This document shows, in pieces, positions 8,835 to 18,500 of a stretch of DNA of 64,000 nt. The stretch is taken from positions 2,976,001-3,040,000 of the forward strand of contig NZ_CP101134.1 of assembly GCF_024296865.1 (NCBI RefSeq), written 5' to 3'. The stretch is from Sphingobacterium sp. LZ7M1. GTDB taxonomy: Bacteria; Bacteroidota; Bacteroidia; Sphingobacteriales; Sphingobacteriaceae. How positions within the stretch are numbered: the first letter of the stretch is position 1; each line of letters starts with the position of its first letter. The notes under the pieces were generated by a model. That model was not told the DNA's origin. It saw nothing but the letters and a program-made list of their open reading frames with translations, and made no database searches. Made by a program: the position numbers and the translations under genes.

Positions 8835-9053
8835 TTAACCTTTCGAAATCTTATCCTTGAATTTTCCCAACTCCGCATCGATTAGCTGTGGCCATGTCTG
8901 TAAACCTTCGCGGATAATCTGTTCGCCAAATGTAGCATCTTCATCCTTCGTCGCTGCGAGAGCTTGTTCTTGCAATTGTTGAAGATATTCTTGAGTAGGT
9001 GGCTCTACATTAGTATTCACGTTGCCATTAACATTTTTATCTTGATTTTCCAT
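8835..9053 (-). CDS. Small hypothetical acidic protein
   Basis: A 72-residue protein without signal peptide or membrane segment. It opens with an Asn-rich low-complexity stretch (NVNGNVNTNV) followed by a helical segment rich in Gln and Glu (PTQEYLQQLQEQALAA), and ends with a Lys-rich helix. It is convergent with the DUF1905 gene, 16 bp apart. Codon use looks like its neighbours, so it is probably real, but I recognise no family. Confidence 0.5.
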   Translation of the reverse strand: MENQDKNVNGNVNTNVEPPTQEYLQQLQEQALAATKDEDATFGEQIIREGLQTWPQLIDAELGKFKDKISKG

Positions 9054-9180
9054 ATTTAACAGGCTGCAAGAATTAAGCCATGACAGAATTAACTGATATC
9101 GATACTAAAATATCCAATTTGTAGAATTTCAATTACATGGAGTTAATCATCAAAATTCTACCTTCATAAAATTTTATTTT

Positions 9181-11013
9181 ATGGGTTATAGGAATGATAT
9201 TCAAGGGTTAAGGGCCATTGCATTTCTTTTGGTCTTTATATTTCATTTAAACTCAAGTTGGCTTCCCGCAGGATTTCTAGGTGTAGATATTTTCTTTGTG
9301 ATCAGCGGTTATTTGATCACTTCCATTATCCTTCACAAGAAAGAGAAAAACAAGTTCAGCATCATGGAATTTTATGAAGGTCGATTAAAAAGAATCGCCC
9401 CAGCCTATTATTTCCTGCTCATGGTGATTTCTATACTAGGTTTCTTTATCTATTTACCCATGGACCTTGGGCTTTTACGACGTTCATTGATCACGGCAGG
9501 TCTATTTGTTTCGAATTTCTTTTTTGCCACGGGGGACTCCTACTTTGGAGCAAAACAGGCTGAAAACCCACTGTTGCACACCTGGTCCCTAGGTATAGAA
9601 ATGCAGTTTTATTTCCTCCTGCCGTTTATCTTAATTTTCTTTAAAAAGAAATACCTACCGTATATCCTTGCCGGAATAATTAGCATCATCTTAGCATATT
9701 ACCAGTATCGATTCATGGCTTTCGGTCAAGAAAGTGGAACCTACTATAGCCTTTTAGCTAGGATTCCAGAGTTTTTGATTGGTGCCTTCATGAGCGTTGT
9801 TCTAAGTAACGGTCAGGTAAAGAACAAAAAGTACAGCCTCCCGCTAGCCCTTTCTGGAGTTTCATTATTGATCTATGGCTTAATGAGTTTAGATGAGAAT
9901 TCAGCTTTTCCAGGAATCAATTCATTTCCGCCATGCTTAGGGATTGGCTTGATCCTTATATCAAATGACAATTTTATCACCCGGCTTTTAGCCTCAAAAC
10001 CCCTGGTCTATATAGGTACGCTATCTTACTCCTTATATCTTTGGCATTGGCCTTTGATGGCATTCCAACGTTATAGAGAAGGTGTTTTTGAAGGTCACCA
10101 ATTTGACTGGAAAGAAATTTTAACCATCAGCATATTAACTTTTGTGTTGAGTTGGTTATCCTATACCTTTATCGAAAATTCTATACGCCAAGGAAGCACA
10201 AAGAAATTCCTGATTAAATTTGCCTGTATTGTTGTCCCATTTGGAATTGCTACCTATAGTTTACATTGGCTTTCCAAAAAGTTTGAAACACCCTATGAGT
10301 TTACCCAGGCATCCTTTGCAACCGGATCGCATAATGTGGACCATGTCGATACCTTAGGCGATCGAAAAGACAAGAGGCCCCATGTGCTTTTGCTGGGCAA
10401 CAGCCATGCTAATTCCATCAAACCTTTATTCAATATCCTTGGCGAGAAATTTCATTTTTCCATCAATACTTTGACTTCCGATAGCTTTCCTGCTTTGGAA
10501 GGAATCGACAAGAGGGAAATTCCAGAGCGAGAAATGTTGTTTTACAATCTTTCTAGGGCTCTTGTTCCGCATACTAAAGAGCTCATTGCCTCCAGCGAGG
10601 TCATCATCATTTCTGCAGATTCATTTGATGAATACCATAGTGTGACGAAAGCTGTAGACTCCCTGGCAAAGGCCTTGAAACCCAATCAAAAGTTAGTTTT
10701 AATCAACTCCTATCCTATTGTAGACCGAAATCCAGTAAGGATAAACCATGGCTTTGTGAAAAATAGCGACTATAAATTTAAAGTAACTCCGAATACCCAT
10801 AGCTTGCATACCATAGACTCCATCGCACGAGTTAACAAAAACGTACTCATCTGGGATATTTCAAAAGCATCCATATATAATGATGCTCCTTATTACAAAG
10901 ACACCTTGATATATTATGATGATAGGCATATCAATCGTCGTGGTGCTATATTATTAGAAAAGGAAGTTGAGGATAATTTCAAAAAGAAAATTTTACCGGT
11001 CATCCAAAACTAG
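9181..11013 (+). CDS. OafA/YrhL-type acyltransferase 3 fused to SGNH hydrolase domain
   Basis: A 610-residue membrane protein. Residues 1-350 are the acyltransferase-3 domain with about ten helices and its early motifs RNDIQGLRAIAFLLVFIFH (His of the first helix) and GFLGVDIFFVISGYLIT. Residues about 395-605 form a C-terminal SGNH hydrolase-like domain: GNSHAN carries the nucleophile Ser408, and YDDRHI carries the Asp580/His583 pair. Proteins with this layout transfer acetyl or other acyl groups to surface polysaccharide or peptidoglycan sugars, with the membrane part delivering acyl groups outward. The acceptor is not indicated by neighbours, which are unrelated genes. Confidence 0.92.
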   Translation: MGYRNDIQGLRAIAFLLVFIFHLNSSWLPAGFLGVDIFFVISGYLITSIILHKKEKNKFSIMEFYEGRLKRIAPAYYFLLMVISILGFFIYLPMDLGLLRRSLITAGLFVSNFFFATGDSYFGAKQAENPLLHTWSLGIEMQFYFLLPFILIFFKKKYLPYILAGIISIILAYYQYRFMAFGQESGTYYSLLARIPEFLIGAFMSVVLSNGQVKNKKYSLPLALSGVSLLIYGLMSLDENSAFPGINSFPPCLGIGLILISNDNFITRLLASKPLVYIGTLSYSLYLWHWPLMAFQRYREGVFEGHQFDWKEILTISILTFVLSWLSYTFIENSIRQGSTKKFLIKFACIVVPFGIATYSLHWLSKKFETPYEFTQASFATGSHNVDHVDTLGDRKDKRPHVLLLGNSHANSIKPLFNILGEKFHFSINTLTSDSFPALEGIDKREIPEREMLFYNLSRALVPHTKELIASSEVIIISADSFDEYHSVTKAVDSLAKALKPNQKLVLINSYPIVDRNPVRINHGFVKNSDYKFKVTPNTHSLHTIDSIARVNKNVLIWDISKASIYNDAPYYKDTLIYYDDRHINRRGAILLEKEVEDNFKKKILPVIQN

Positions 11014-11056
11014 TTATCTGATATTTCATTAATTTAGGACAATAACCTGAAAATTT

Positions 11057-11455
11057 ATGAAGATGATCGATAAGCTAGCTTGGATCGAAATAAAGAATGG
11101 CAAAATCCTTTCGACAAAATCATACGGCAAGGAAAAATATTACATTCCGGGAGGGAAAAGAGAGGATGGTGAATCGGATATTGAAGCGTTGACAAGAGAG
11201 ATTTCGGAAGAATTACAAGTCCAATTAATTCCAGAAAGCATCCGATACATGGGTACATTTGAGGCACATGCCGACAGCCATCCTGAAGGGATCCTTGTCA
11301 AAATGACTTGCTATAGAGCTGAATATACTGGGGAGTTGAAAGCAAGTGCAGAAATAGAACGAATGGAATGGTTGAGTTATTCTGATCTAGATTGTGTCTC
11401 TGCCGTGGATAAGATCATCTTTAAACAGTTAAAAGAGCAAGGAGAACTACTATAA
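11057..11455 (+). CDS. Nudix hydrolase
   Basis: A 132-residue single-domain protein. The Nudix box is complete except for one residue: G-KREDG-E-SDIEALT-RE-I-S-EE-L-Q-V, with Gln instead of the usual Gly near its end. The REISEEL part supplies the metal-binding glutamates. Nudix enzymes hydrolyse nucleoside diphosphates linked to another moiety (NADH, ADP-ribose, oxidised dNTPs, dinucleotides). Nothing flanking it identifies the substrate. An ATG two codons downstream (11063) is an equally possible start. Confidence 0.88.
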   Translation: MKMIDKLAWIEIKNGKILSTKSYGKEKYYIPGGKREDGESDIEALTREISEELQVQLIPESIRYMGTFEAHADSHPEGILVKMTCYRAEYTGELKASAEIERMEWLSYSDLDCVSAVDKIIFKQLKEQGELL

Positions 11456-11534
11456 TTTTATCTCCAAAAAAATAAATCCAATTTTTTGTAACCTTTTCGC
11501 CGTAGCCTTCCACTAATGTATAAAATCAAATATT

Positions 11535-11873
11535 ATGGAAGCATTCGAAGTATTAATTCCAATTTCATTTTTTGCTTGTATTGTACTGTGTACATATTTT
11601 ATCAGCAAATATAGGTCAGAAACGATTACCAAATTAGGCGGACCGATTCCGAGAACACCGGGTAAACCAAATTCTTGGAAGAAAATTGGGGTTGTGGTCA
11701 TTGGATTTGCCCTTGGATCTCTATTGTCAGGTCTATTATTTGCCTTGCACATTCTGAATGATTCTGATTGGGATGGTTTTATCATTATTGGGCTCATTGC
11801 CTTGACAGTAGGAGTATCATTAATTATTGCGGATAAACAGGACAAAAAAGAAGAGAACAGCATTGATGGATAG
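11535..11873 (+). CDS. Small membrane protein encoded ahead of ECF sigma factor (DUF6249-like)
   Basis: A 112-residue protein with three hydrophobic segments (about residues 6-24, 51-72, 80-98), a short basic loop after the first, and a charged KQDKKEEN tail. This layout resembles DUF6249, small Bacteroidota membrane proteins often found beside sigma-70 family genes; that match is from memory. Its stop overlaps the sigma-factor start by 8 bases, so the two are translationally coupled. Upstream, TGTAAC at about 11489 followed by a pyrimidine-rich stretch could be an ECF-type promoter, which would make the operon autoregulated (speculative). Confidence 0.6.
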   Translation: MEAFEVLIPISFFACIVLCTYFISKYRSETITKLGGPIPRTPGKPNSWKKIGVVVIGFALGSLLSGLLFALHILNDSDWDGFIIIGLIALTVGVSLIIADKQDKKEENSIDG

Positions 11874-12426
11874 TCTTTACATAGACAAAGTTCTTTCTGG
11901 AGATCGCCATGCCTTTAGCTACTTTATCAGTACCTATAAAGACATGGCCTTTTCCATTGCTATCTCTATTGTAAAAAATGAACTTCTCGCAGAAGAAGTT
12001 GCACAAGAGTCCTTTGTTCAAACCTATCTTTCACTCAAAAATTTTAAGGGCAATTCCAAGTTCAGTACTTGGTTTTACAAGATCGTGGTTCATTGCTCTT
12101 ACAAAATGATCCAAAAAAAAACCATTCAATTTGTGGAACTAGACCTAGGTCAGCATGATCTTCAATTTGATGACCATGCCTTGAAAAACTTGATGATAGA
12201 GGAACAGAAACAAATGATAAACGAGGTACTGAGAAGGCTACCCAGCAATGAAGCCCTCGCCTTGAGGTTGTTTTATCTTGAGGAATTGCCAGCGGCGGAG
12301 CTATGTGAAATCACTGGCTGGACCACTGCCAACTGTAAAATCATTCTTTTTCGTGCTCGGAAAAGAATGGCATTTGAACTAAACAAAGAAATAAACAGCA
12401 TGTATTATGGAAGAGAACAAGGATGA
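11866..12426 (+). CDS. ECF-type RNA polymerase sigma factor
   Basis: A 186-residue sigma factor with regions 2 and 4 only. Region 2 shows YFISTYKDMAFSIA, the core-binding AEEVAQESFVQTYLSL and the -10-recognition part FKGNSKFSTWFYKIV. Region 4 has LRRLPSNEALALRLFYLEELPAAELCEITGW and the recognition helix TTANCKIILFRARKRM. ATG 11866 is chosen because the frame upstream lies inside the preceding gene. It overlaps the small membrane-protein gene before it (8 bp) and the one after it (20 bp), an arrangement that suggests one neighbour is a membrane-bound anti-sigma factor. Confidence 0.9.
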   Translation: MDSLYIDKVLSGDRHAFSYFISTYKDMAFSIAISIVKNELLAEEVAQESFVQTYLSLKNFKGNSKFSTWFYKIVVHCSYKMIQKKTIQFVELDLGQHDLQFDDHALKNLMIEEQKQMINEVLRRLPSNEALALRLFYLEELPAAELCEITGWTTANCKIILFRARKRMAFELNKEINSMYYGREQG

Positions 12427-12754
12427 CTTCAAGGAGATCATGAAGATGGCAAAATTGGAGATGCCTTTTGATGATTTTGATGCTAAGGTAATGTCTAAGA
12501 TTGAAAAAATTGAAGCAGAGAAAGAATCAATCAGTAAGTCCAGGAAATATGCATTGATATTTTTTGCAGCAGGTACGCTTTTTGGAATCTGCTTAAACTA
12601 TCTGGTCACTGAACTGATATTTCCAAAAATCACAGATCTTCAGCTCCGAAATTATCTAGGATTATTCTCCCAGATGCTTTATGTCCTGCTGATCGTATTG
12701 TTCAGCGACAAGATCTTGAAGCTGAGAAGACATATTAAAAACCCTGAACTATAA
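12407..12754 (+). CDS. Small membrane protein, candidate anti-sigma factor
   Basis: A 115-residue protein with a soluble N-terminal half (about 45 residues, acidic, MPFDDFDAKVMSKIEKIEAEK) and two hydrophobic helices (about 49-66 and 85-102). Its start lies 20 bases inside the sigma-factor gene, so the two products are made together. An N-terminal cytoplasmic stretch followed by membrane helices is the layout of many anti-sigma factors, but there is no recognisable zinc motif (H-x3-C-x2-C). The anti-sigma role is inferred from position only. Confidence 0.6.
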   Translation: MEENKDDFKEIMKMAKLEMPFDDFDAKVMSKIEKIEAEKESISKSRKYALIFFAAGTLFGICLNYLVTELIFPKITDLQLRNYLGLFSQMLYVLLIVLFSDKILKLRRHIKNPEL

Positions 12755-12850
12755 ATTTGCGGTTACCATTGTCTTAAGTTTTTATAAATCCTTCAAAAGC
12801 AAAGCCTAATTACATTAATAATTTTTACTTTTATTAAAATTTATTGATTT

Positions 12851-13354
12851 ATGATGGATTTAGATCAGTATAAACTGCTGAAGTTTGTAAACACCAGCAT
12901 GGACTTTGACAACTACTTCAAGTTGGTAAACGACAGTAAGGTGATGGAAATGATTACAGAAAGGCCCTTTGAATATGCAGAAGCCAGAGAGGACTTCAAA
13001 AAACTCTTAAAATTAAACTCCATCTCCCCTAACTTTGGTACCTTTAAAATAGTAGAAAAGAAAAAAGGTTCATTTATTGGATTAGCCAAACTTGAAATTA
13101 CGGAGTCCAATGCTGACATTGCTGAATTAGGCTACATTATCATTCCTGAATTCTGGGGAAAAGGCATTGCCAGCCAAATAGCCGAACATTTAGTCCAATA
13201 CTCAAAATCTATTAAAAACCTAAAGGGACTATTTGCCATAATTGACCCCAAAAATTATGCATCCAAAAAGATCTTAACTAAAAATGGCTTTCAATCTAGG
13301 GAATTCCGTGACTTTAACGGCCTTCCAGGGGAAATATTGGAGCTTATATTTTAA
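12851..13354 (+). CDS. GNAT-family N-acetyltransferase (RimJ/RimL-like)
   Basis: A 167-residue acetyltransferase. The order of motifs fits the GNAT fold: an N-terminal strand-helix with NDSKVMEMITERPFEYAEAREDF, a central strand pair FKIVEKKKGSFIGLAKLEI, the acetyl-CoA loop region ELGYIIIPEFWGKGIASQIAEHLV (motif A, W-G-K-G-I-A), then a variable NYASKKILTKNGF motif typical of RimJ/RimL relatives that modify proteins or small amines. The ATPase gene starts 8 bp later, so the two may be cotranscribed. Substrate unknown. Confidence 0.85.
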   Translation: MMDLDQYKLLKFVNTSMDFDNYFKLVNDSKVMEMITERPFEYAEAREDFKKLLKLNSISPNFGTFKIVEKKKGSFIGLAKLEITESNADIAELGYIIIPEFWGKGIASQIAEHLVQYSKSIKNLKGLFAIIDPKNYASKKILTKNGFQSREFRDFNGLPGEILELIF

Positions 13355-13362
13355 AAATATTA

Positions 13363-13908
13363 ATGAAGAAAAGTATTAGAAACTACTATGTGCTCACTGG
13401 TGGACCGGGAACTGGCAAGACCAGCTTATTGACACTGCTTGCAGAAAAGGGGTTTCCATGTATTCCAGAAGTTGCCCGAGAAATCATCAAAGAACAAGTG
13501 TTGAACAGAGGCTCTGCTCTACCCTGGGCCGACAAAGAAGCCTATGCCAATCGGATGTGGTCTGAATCTCTGTGTTCCTATAAGTTGACCCTACAGCGAT
13601 TTGAAAATGAGGTAGTCTTCTTTGACCGAGGCTTGTTGGACAGCATTTGCTATATGGAAATGGAAGACATAAAGATCAGTCAGGAAATTCAAGATGACCT
13701 GAGTTCAGCTTTGTACAAAAAGGTATTTATCCTTCCACCATGGGAGGAAATTTACGTAACTGATTCTGAAAGGAAACAATCTTGGGCCGAGGCATTGGAA
13801 ACCTTTGAATCCATGAAAAAAGTATATGAGAAATATGGTTATGAGACCATTGAGGTCCCCAAACTGTCCATAGCGGAGCGGGTTCAATTTATCGAAAGGA
13901 ATTTATAA
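13363..13908 (+). CDS. AAA_28-family P-loop ATPase
   Basis: A 181-residue P-loop protein with Walker A GGPGTGKTS (residues 13-21), an early PEVAREII segment, and a Walker B-like strand VVFFDRGLLDS (about residues 85-95). The order and length fit the AAA_28 family, kinase-like single-domain ATPases of unknown substrate found widely in bacteria. A DSERKQSWAEALETFE segment near the C-terminus would be the lid. It starts 8 bp after the GNAT gene and is separated from the convergent SusD gene by the terminator hairpin at 13912-13937. Confidence 0.85.
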   Translation: MKKSIRNYYVLTGGPGTGKTSLLTLLAEKGFPCIPEVAREIIKEQVLNRGSALPWADKEAYANRMWSESLCSYKLTLQRFENEVVFFDRGLLDSICYMEMEDIKISQEIQDDLSSALYKKVFILPPWEEIYVTDSERKQSWAEALETFESMKKVYEKYGYETIEVPKLSIAERVQFIERNL

Positions 13909-13911
13909 AAA

Positions 13912-13937
13912 AGGCTACCTAAAATATTAGGTAGCCT
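13912..13937 (-). terminator. Bidirectional terminator between ATPase and susD genes
   Basis: A perfect 11-bp stem AGGCTACCTAA / TTAGGTAGCCT with loop AATA. On the minus strand it is followed by six T, so it terminates the susC-susD transcript; on the plus side the T run is weaker. Confidence 0.85.
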
Positions 13938-13957
13938 CTCCATTTTAAATTATCGCC

Positions 13958-15538
13958 TTAATTTTTAGATTGGTAATCTTTATTTTGAGTCAATTTAGGA
14001 TTACGTTGAAGTTCATCCAGAGAGATTGGCCATAAAAGGTCAGAATCTTTGAATGTAGCTCCTGAAGCATTTTTGCCTCCAACTAAGTTTATGTAAGTAA
14101 CTTTTCCTTTTTCAGTATCTGAAATAACAGGGAATTTACCGGTACGCAAACAGTCGTCCCACATCTTAAACTCAAGTGGCAATTCACGAAGACGTTCAGT
14201 CCATACTTCTTCAACAAAGGCAGTTGGAGAAAGAGCCTGAAGTTCTGTTGTGTACTGAGCCACTGTCTTATTGGTTGTGCTCGCACGAGCTTTGATCCTT
14301 GCCAAGTATCCTGCAGCCTCTGCGGTAACCGCATTGGCAGCTTTTGCTGTACTTTCAGCAGCGATCAATAACGCCTCTGCATAACGGTAGATATTGAAAT
14401 CCTTGGTACCACGACCAGAAGTCAATATCGCAGCCTCATCTACATAGTACCAAACACCTGCATCATCAGATTTCCATATCTTTCCAGTGTTTGGGTTTTT
14501 ATATTCCCAATGGAAAAATTGGTTAGGCTGGATCCTTAAGTCGTCTGCTTTGTACACGTTCAAGAACTTTTTGGTCGGTCCATAAACGCGTTCGAAGATG
14601 GCATATTTGTCAAATACAGCCGTAGCAGAAGAGTTGAATCCATAAGTTGGCCACCAACCACTTGAAGAGATCGTTCCGTCAAATTCATACGCATAGATTG
14701 ACTCTGCTAAGTTATCTGTAGTACGCAACTTGTTGTAAGCACTCTTCAATTTTAAGTCCTCATTTGCTGTCAAGCTGTGCGGAGAGTTTACCACCATTTT
14801 AGAATAGGTAGCAGCCTCTGCAAATTTACCTTGTTGTAAATAAACATTCGCAAGCGTCATTGCCGCAACATATTTAGTAATACGGTTCTTGTTCTCTGTG
14901 AAAGTCACTGCTGGCAATCCATCGACCGCATCTTTAAGATCTTTCTCGATAGCTTGATAAACCGTAGCTACAGGAGAACGCTCAAGGTAAAGGTTGTCAA
15001 GATTTTCAGTAGGTTCCAAGTGCAAAGGCACATCTCCGAATGTTTTCACCAAATAGAAGTAGTTGAAAGCTCTGAAGAACTTAGCAGTAGCGATCAAGGT
15101 CTTCTGCTGATTGGCATCCGTAAATGGAATCTCAGGGATATGTTTCACGGCACCATTAGCGATATTGATGGAATTGTAACTATCATTCCAAATCGTGTTC
15201 ATGGTGTTGGATACGATACGGGTGTTTTCCTGTCTGTTCAATAATCTTGAATATTGACAGATCAACTCTTGGTTTTCATAAGAGTTGGTAAAGTACCCCG
15301 TTAAAAAGGTAGGGATGGAAGCCGTTGGACCGAGGTATGCACTTCCTGCATTTCCGTATCTTACGGTAGCTCCCCTACGGTATAATGCATTGACATTTCC
15401 TATTGCTTGGGCCTCTGTTTTATAGAAGAAATTTAAAGTCTCATTGGACTTAGGCTGTTCCTCTAAAAACTTCTCACAGGAACTCAGACCAAGCACACCT
15501 GTCAATAGTATAGCGATTGCAAAATTTCTAGTTTTCAT
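13958..15538 (-). CDS. SusD/RagB-family nutrient-binding lipoprotein
   Basis: A 526-residue protein with a lipoprotein signal (LLTGVLGLSSC, Cys21) followed by EKFLEEQPKS, the standard SusD opening. TPR-like helices follow (ATAKFFRAFNYFYLVKTFGDVPL is the conserved RagB/SusD motif; also VYQAIEKDLKDAVDGLP), and the C-terminal part has RYAEALLIAAES and the closing VWTERLRELPLEFKMWDDCLRTGKF. SusD forms a lid over the SusC channel and captures glycans or peptides at the surface. It is 17 bp downstream of susC. No glycosidase or regulator is adjacent, so the ligand cannot be predicted. Confidence 0.95.
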   Translation of the reverse strand: MKTRNFAIAILLTGVLGLSSCEKFLEEQPKSNETLNFFYKTEAQAIGNVNALYRRGATVRYGNAGSAYLGPTASIPTFLTGYFTNSYENQELICQYSRLLNRQENTRIVSNTMNTIWNDSYNSINIANGAVKHIPEIPFTDANQQKTLIATAKFFRAFNYFYLVKTFGDVPLHLEPTENLDNLYLERSPVATVYQAIEKDLKDAVDGLPAVTFTENKNRITKYVAAMTLANVYLQQGKFAEAATYSKMVVNSPHSLTANEDLKLKSAYNKLRTTDNLAESIYAYEFDGTISSSGWWPTYGFNSSATAVFDKYAIFERVYGPTKKFLNVYKADDLRIQPNQFFHWEYKNPNTGKIWKSDDAGVWYYVDEAAILTSGRGTKDFNIYRYAEALLIAAESTAKAANAVTAEAAGYLARIKARASTTNKTVAQYTTELQALSPTAFVEEVWTERLRELPLEFKMWDDCLRTGKFPVISDTEKGKVTYINLVGGKNASGATFKDSDLLWPISLDELQRNPKLTQNKDYQSKN

Positions 15539-15555
15539 AATAATAATTCTATAGA

Positions 15556-18500
15556 TTATAAGGTCAGGTTAACTCCGAAAGTGAAAGTCTTGGCTCTTGG
15601 GTAAGAGAAGAAAGTCATGTTCTGACCGAATTTATTTCCTTCACCCAATGAAGTACTTTCTGGATCGTATCCTTGGAAGTCTTTGTTAGTAAACAACCAT
15701 GGGTTATTCGCACTTGCATAGATACGCAATGCCGAGAAGCCCATTCTGCTAGCTAGGTCTGACTTGAATGAATAACCCAATTGTAGCACGTTAACACGTA
15801 GGTATGAACCATCAACCACCCATTGTGAATCCACATTGGTATCCTGTCCAGCGTGACCATTGTTTGTCAAATATATCGCTTGCTGCATAGTACCTGGATT
15901 AGTTCCATTGTATGCATCGGTCAAGATAGTTTTCAAACCATTGGTAATACCGAAACGGTCATAGGTCGAGTGGAAGAACTGTTGCATGGTCTCTACTCCG
16001 TAAACAAACTGAAGGTCAACGGTTAAGTCGAAATTCTTGTAGTTTACGGTGTTGATAAAGCTACCCATCCAATCAGGAACACCTTGTCCTAAGATTCTTT
16101 GGGTCGTAGAACGTTTTGGTCTACCGATCTTGTTCTGATCGATCTCTCCGTTTTCGAAATCCTGAACGGTATAGATCTTTTCTCTTTCGTAACCATAGAA
16201 ACTGTTCAAGTTCTCGCCTACACGGATGATACTGTTAGGTCCACCAACCCATCCGTTCAATAGAATGTCTTCGTTGTTTTCACCTAGTTTCAACACCTTG
16301 TTCTTGTTGTAGCTACCGTTCAAGCTGATATTCCAGGTTAGGTCATCTCTGCGGATCGGATTAGCAGTAACCAATACCTCTACCCCACTGTTTCTAACTG
16401 AACCGATGTTTTTCCAAACATCATTGAATCCTGTTGAGTAAGGAACCGGTGCTCTCAACAATAGGTCTGTTGTTGTTCTATTGTAGTATGAGATATCAAA
16501 GTTCAATTTGTTTTCGAACAAACCTAATTCAAAACCAGCATCATAAGTTTTGGTCTTTTCCCATTGTAATCCAGGGTTACCAAGGTTTCCTACAACATAT
16601 GATGGCTCACGGTTACTGTTGATCAAAGTAGTACCCGCACCGATCATGAACAATGATGAATATGGATCGATCTCCGAGTTACCGGTAATACCGTAAGAAG
16701 TGTGAAGTTTTAAGTTGCTAACTGTATTTTGGTCTCTCATGAACTGTTCGTTGGAAACATTCCATGCTAAACCTGCAGACGGGAAGAAACCATATTTCTT
16801 ATCCTGTCCAAATTTAGAGGAACCATCCGCACGAGCAGTTAAAGTAACTGAATAACGGTCATCGTAGCTATAGTTACCACGAACGAAATACGAGTTCATC
16901 GCCCATTTGTTTGTTCCTGAACCTGGAGAACCTGGGATAGAACCAACACCTAAGTTGTTGTATTCATAAGCATCGGTAGTAAATCCTTCCGTACGGGTAT
17001 TGAAACCGAAATAGGTACGTTCCTGCCAAGAAAGACCCGCCATAGCATTTACCCTATGTTTGTCGAAAGTCTTGTTGTAGGTTAGGTACGTTTCTTCTTG
17101 CCAATACAGGTCATTCCAGCTGCTCACTTCAGCCCAACCGTTAGGTCTTGAGATGTTATTCAATAAAATAGAAGAATATCCTCTGTATTCTTTTCTGTGG
17201 TTATCAATACCGAATTGAGTTTTCAGGTCTAAACCATCAGCAATGTGGAAAGTCAATGCCGCATTACCGAAGATTTGGGTATTGTAGCGCATTCTCTTCT
17301 GCAAATCCAAGATAGAAACTGGGTTTGCCATACCTTCGAATGCCAACACGTTAGAAACCGTTGAAGATGAAGAGTTAGTGTATTTACCATCCGGTTGGTA
17401 GATAGGTAACCAAGGAAGCATTTCGATCATGGTACGACGCGCATCCTGACCACCACCATCCTCTGGTGTATGTTGGCCCCAAGTATGGTTTGCCAATAAG
17501 TTCACACTGGTCGATAACCATTCCTTAACTTTAGAATCATAGGCTAATTTACCGTTGATACGTTTGCTGTAGGTATTGTTCACCACCCCTTGGTTTTCAG
17601 AGTAGTTCAAGAACGCACCAACCGATGAATTCTCGTCACCTTGTTGGATATCGATCTGGTGGTTATGGGACAGGGAATTCCTTGTCGCCTCTCTCTGCCA
17701 GTCCGTATTGTACAATGGGTTACCGCTTGCATCGAAGTAGTTCGGGTCATTGAACCAGGAAGTCTTGTTCAGGTTCCAGTTCTTGCCCTGCCATTTGTTT
17801 TCGTTCTCAAGACCGATCATAAAGGCATCCACCCATTCCTGACCGCTCAGAACATCCATATAGCGCTGTACAGAGTTACTGCTCACAGAACCTTGGTAGC
17901 TGATTGTCCTTCTGCCATCCTTGTTACCCCTTTTGGTCGTAACCAAGATAACACCGTTGGCACCACGCGCACCATAGATCGCTGCTGATGAAGCGTCTTT
18001 CAATACTTCGATACTCTGGATATCGTTCGGGTTCAACAAATGGAAATCTTGCATCACCACTCCATCCACCACGTAAAGTGGGTTTGAAGAAGAGTTGATG
18101 GTGTTTGTACCACGGATAATCACCCTATTGGCATAGGCACCTGGCTGGCTCGAGTTGGAATAGATGTTGACACCTGGCGCTTTACCCCTTAAGTTTTCTA
18201 GGGGACTAAAGCTCTGTGCCTTGATCATGTCCTCTCCTTTTACGTTGGAGATCGAACCCGTCACATCAGACTTTCTCATGGTACCATAACCTACAACCAC
18301 CAATTCCTCGATCTGTTGATCGGAACTTTCTAGAGAGAAGTTCATGGTGCTGGAACTTACCGTTTTCTCTTGGGACTTGAACCCTAAGAAATTGGCAACG
18401 ATTACCTGACCGGTATTTGCTGCAATGGAGAAGTTACCATTGTCGTCGGTCTGCGTGGCGGTATTGGTACCTTTGACAGAGATGGTCACCCCTCCCATAG

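Noticed and set aside
9181..11013. Part of a polysaccharide-synthesis cluster
   Set aside because: No glycosyltransferases, flippase or polymerase genes flank the acyltransferase.
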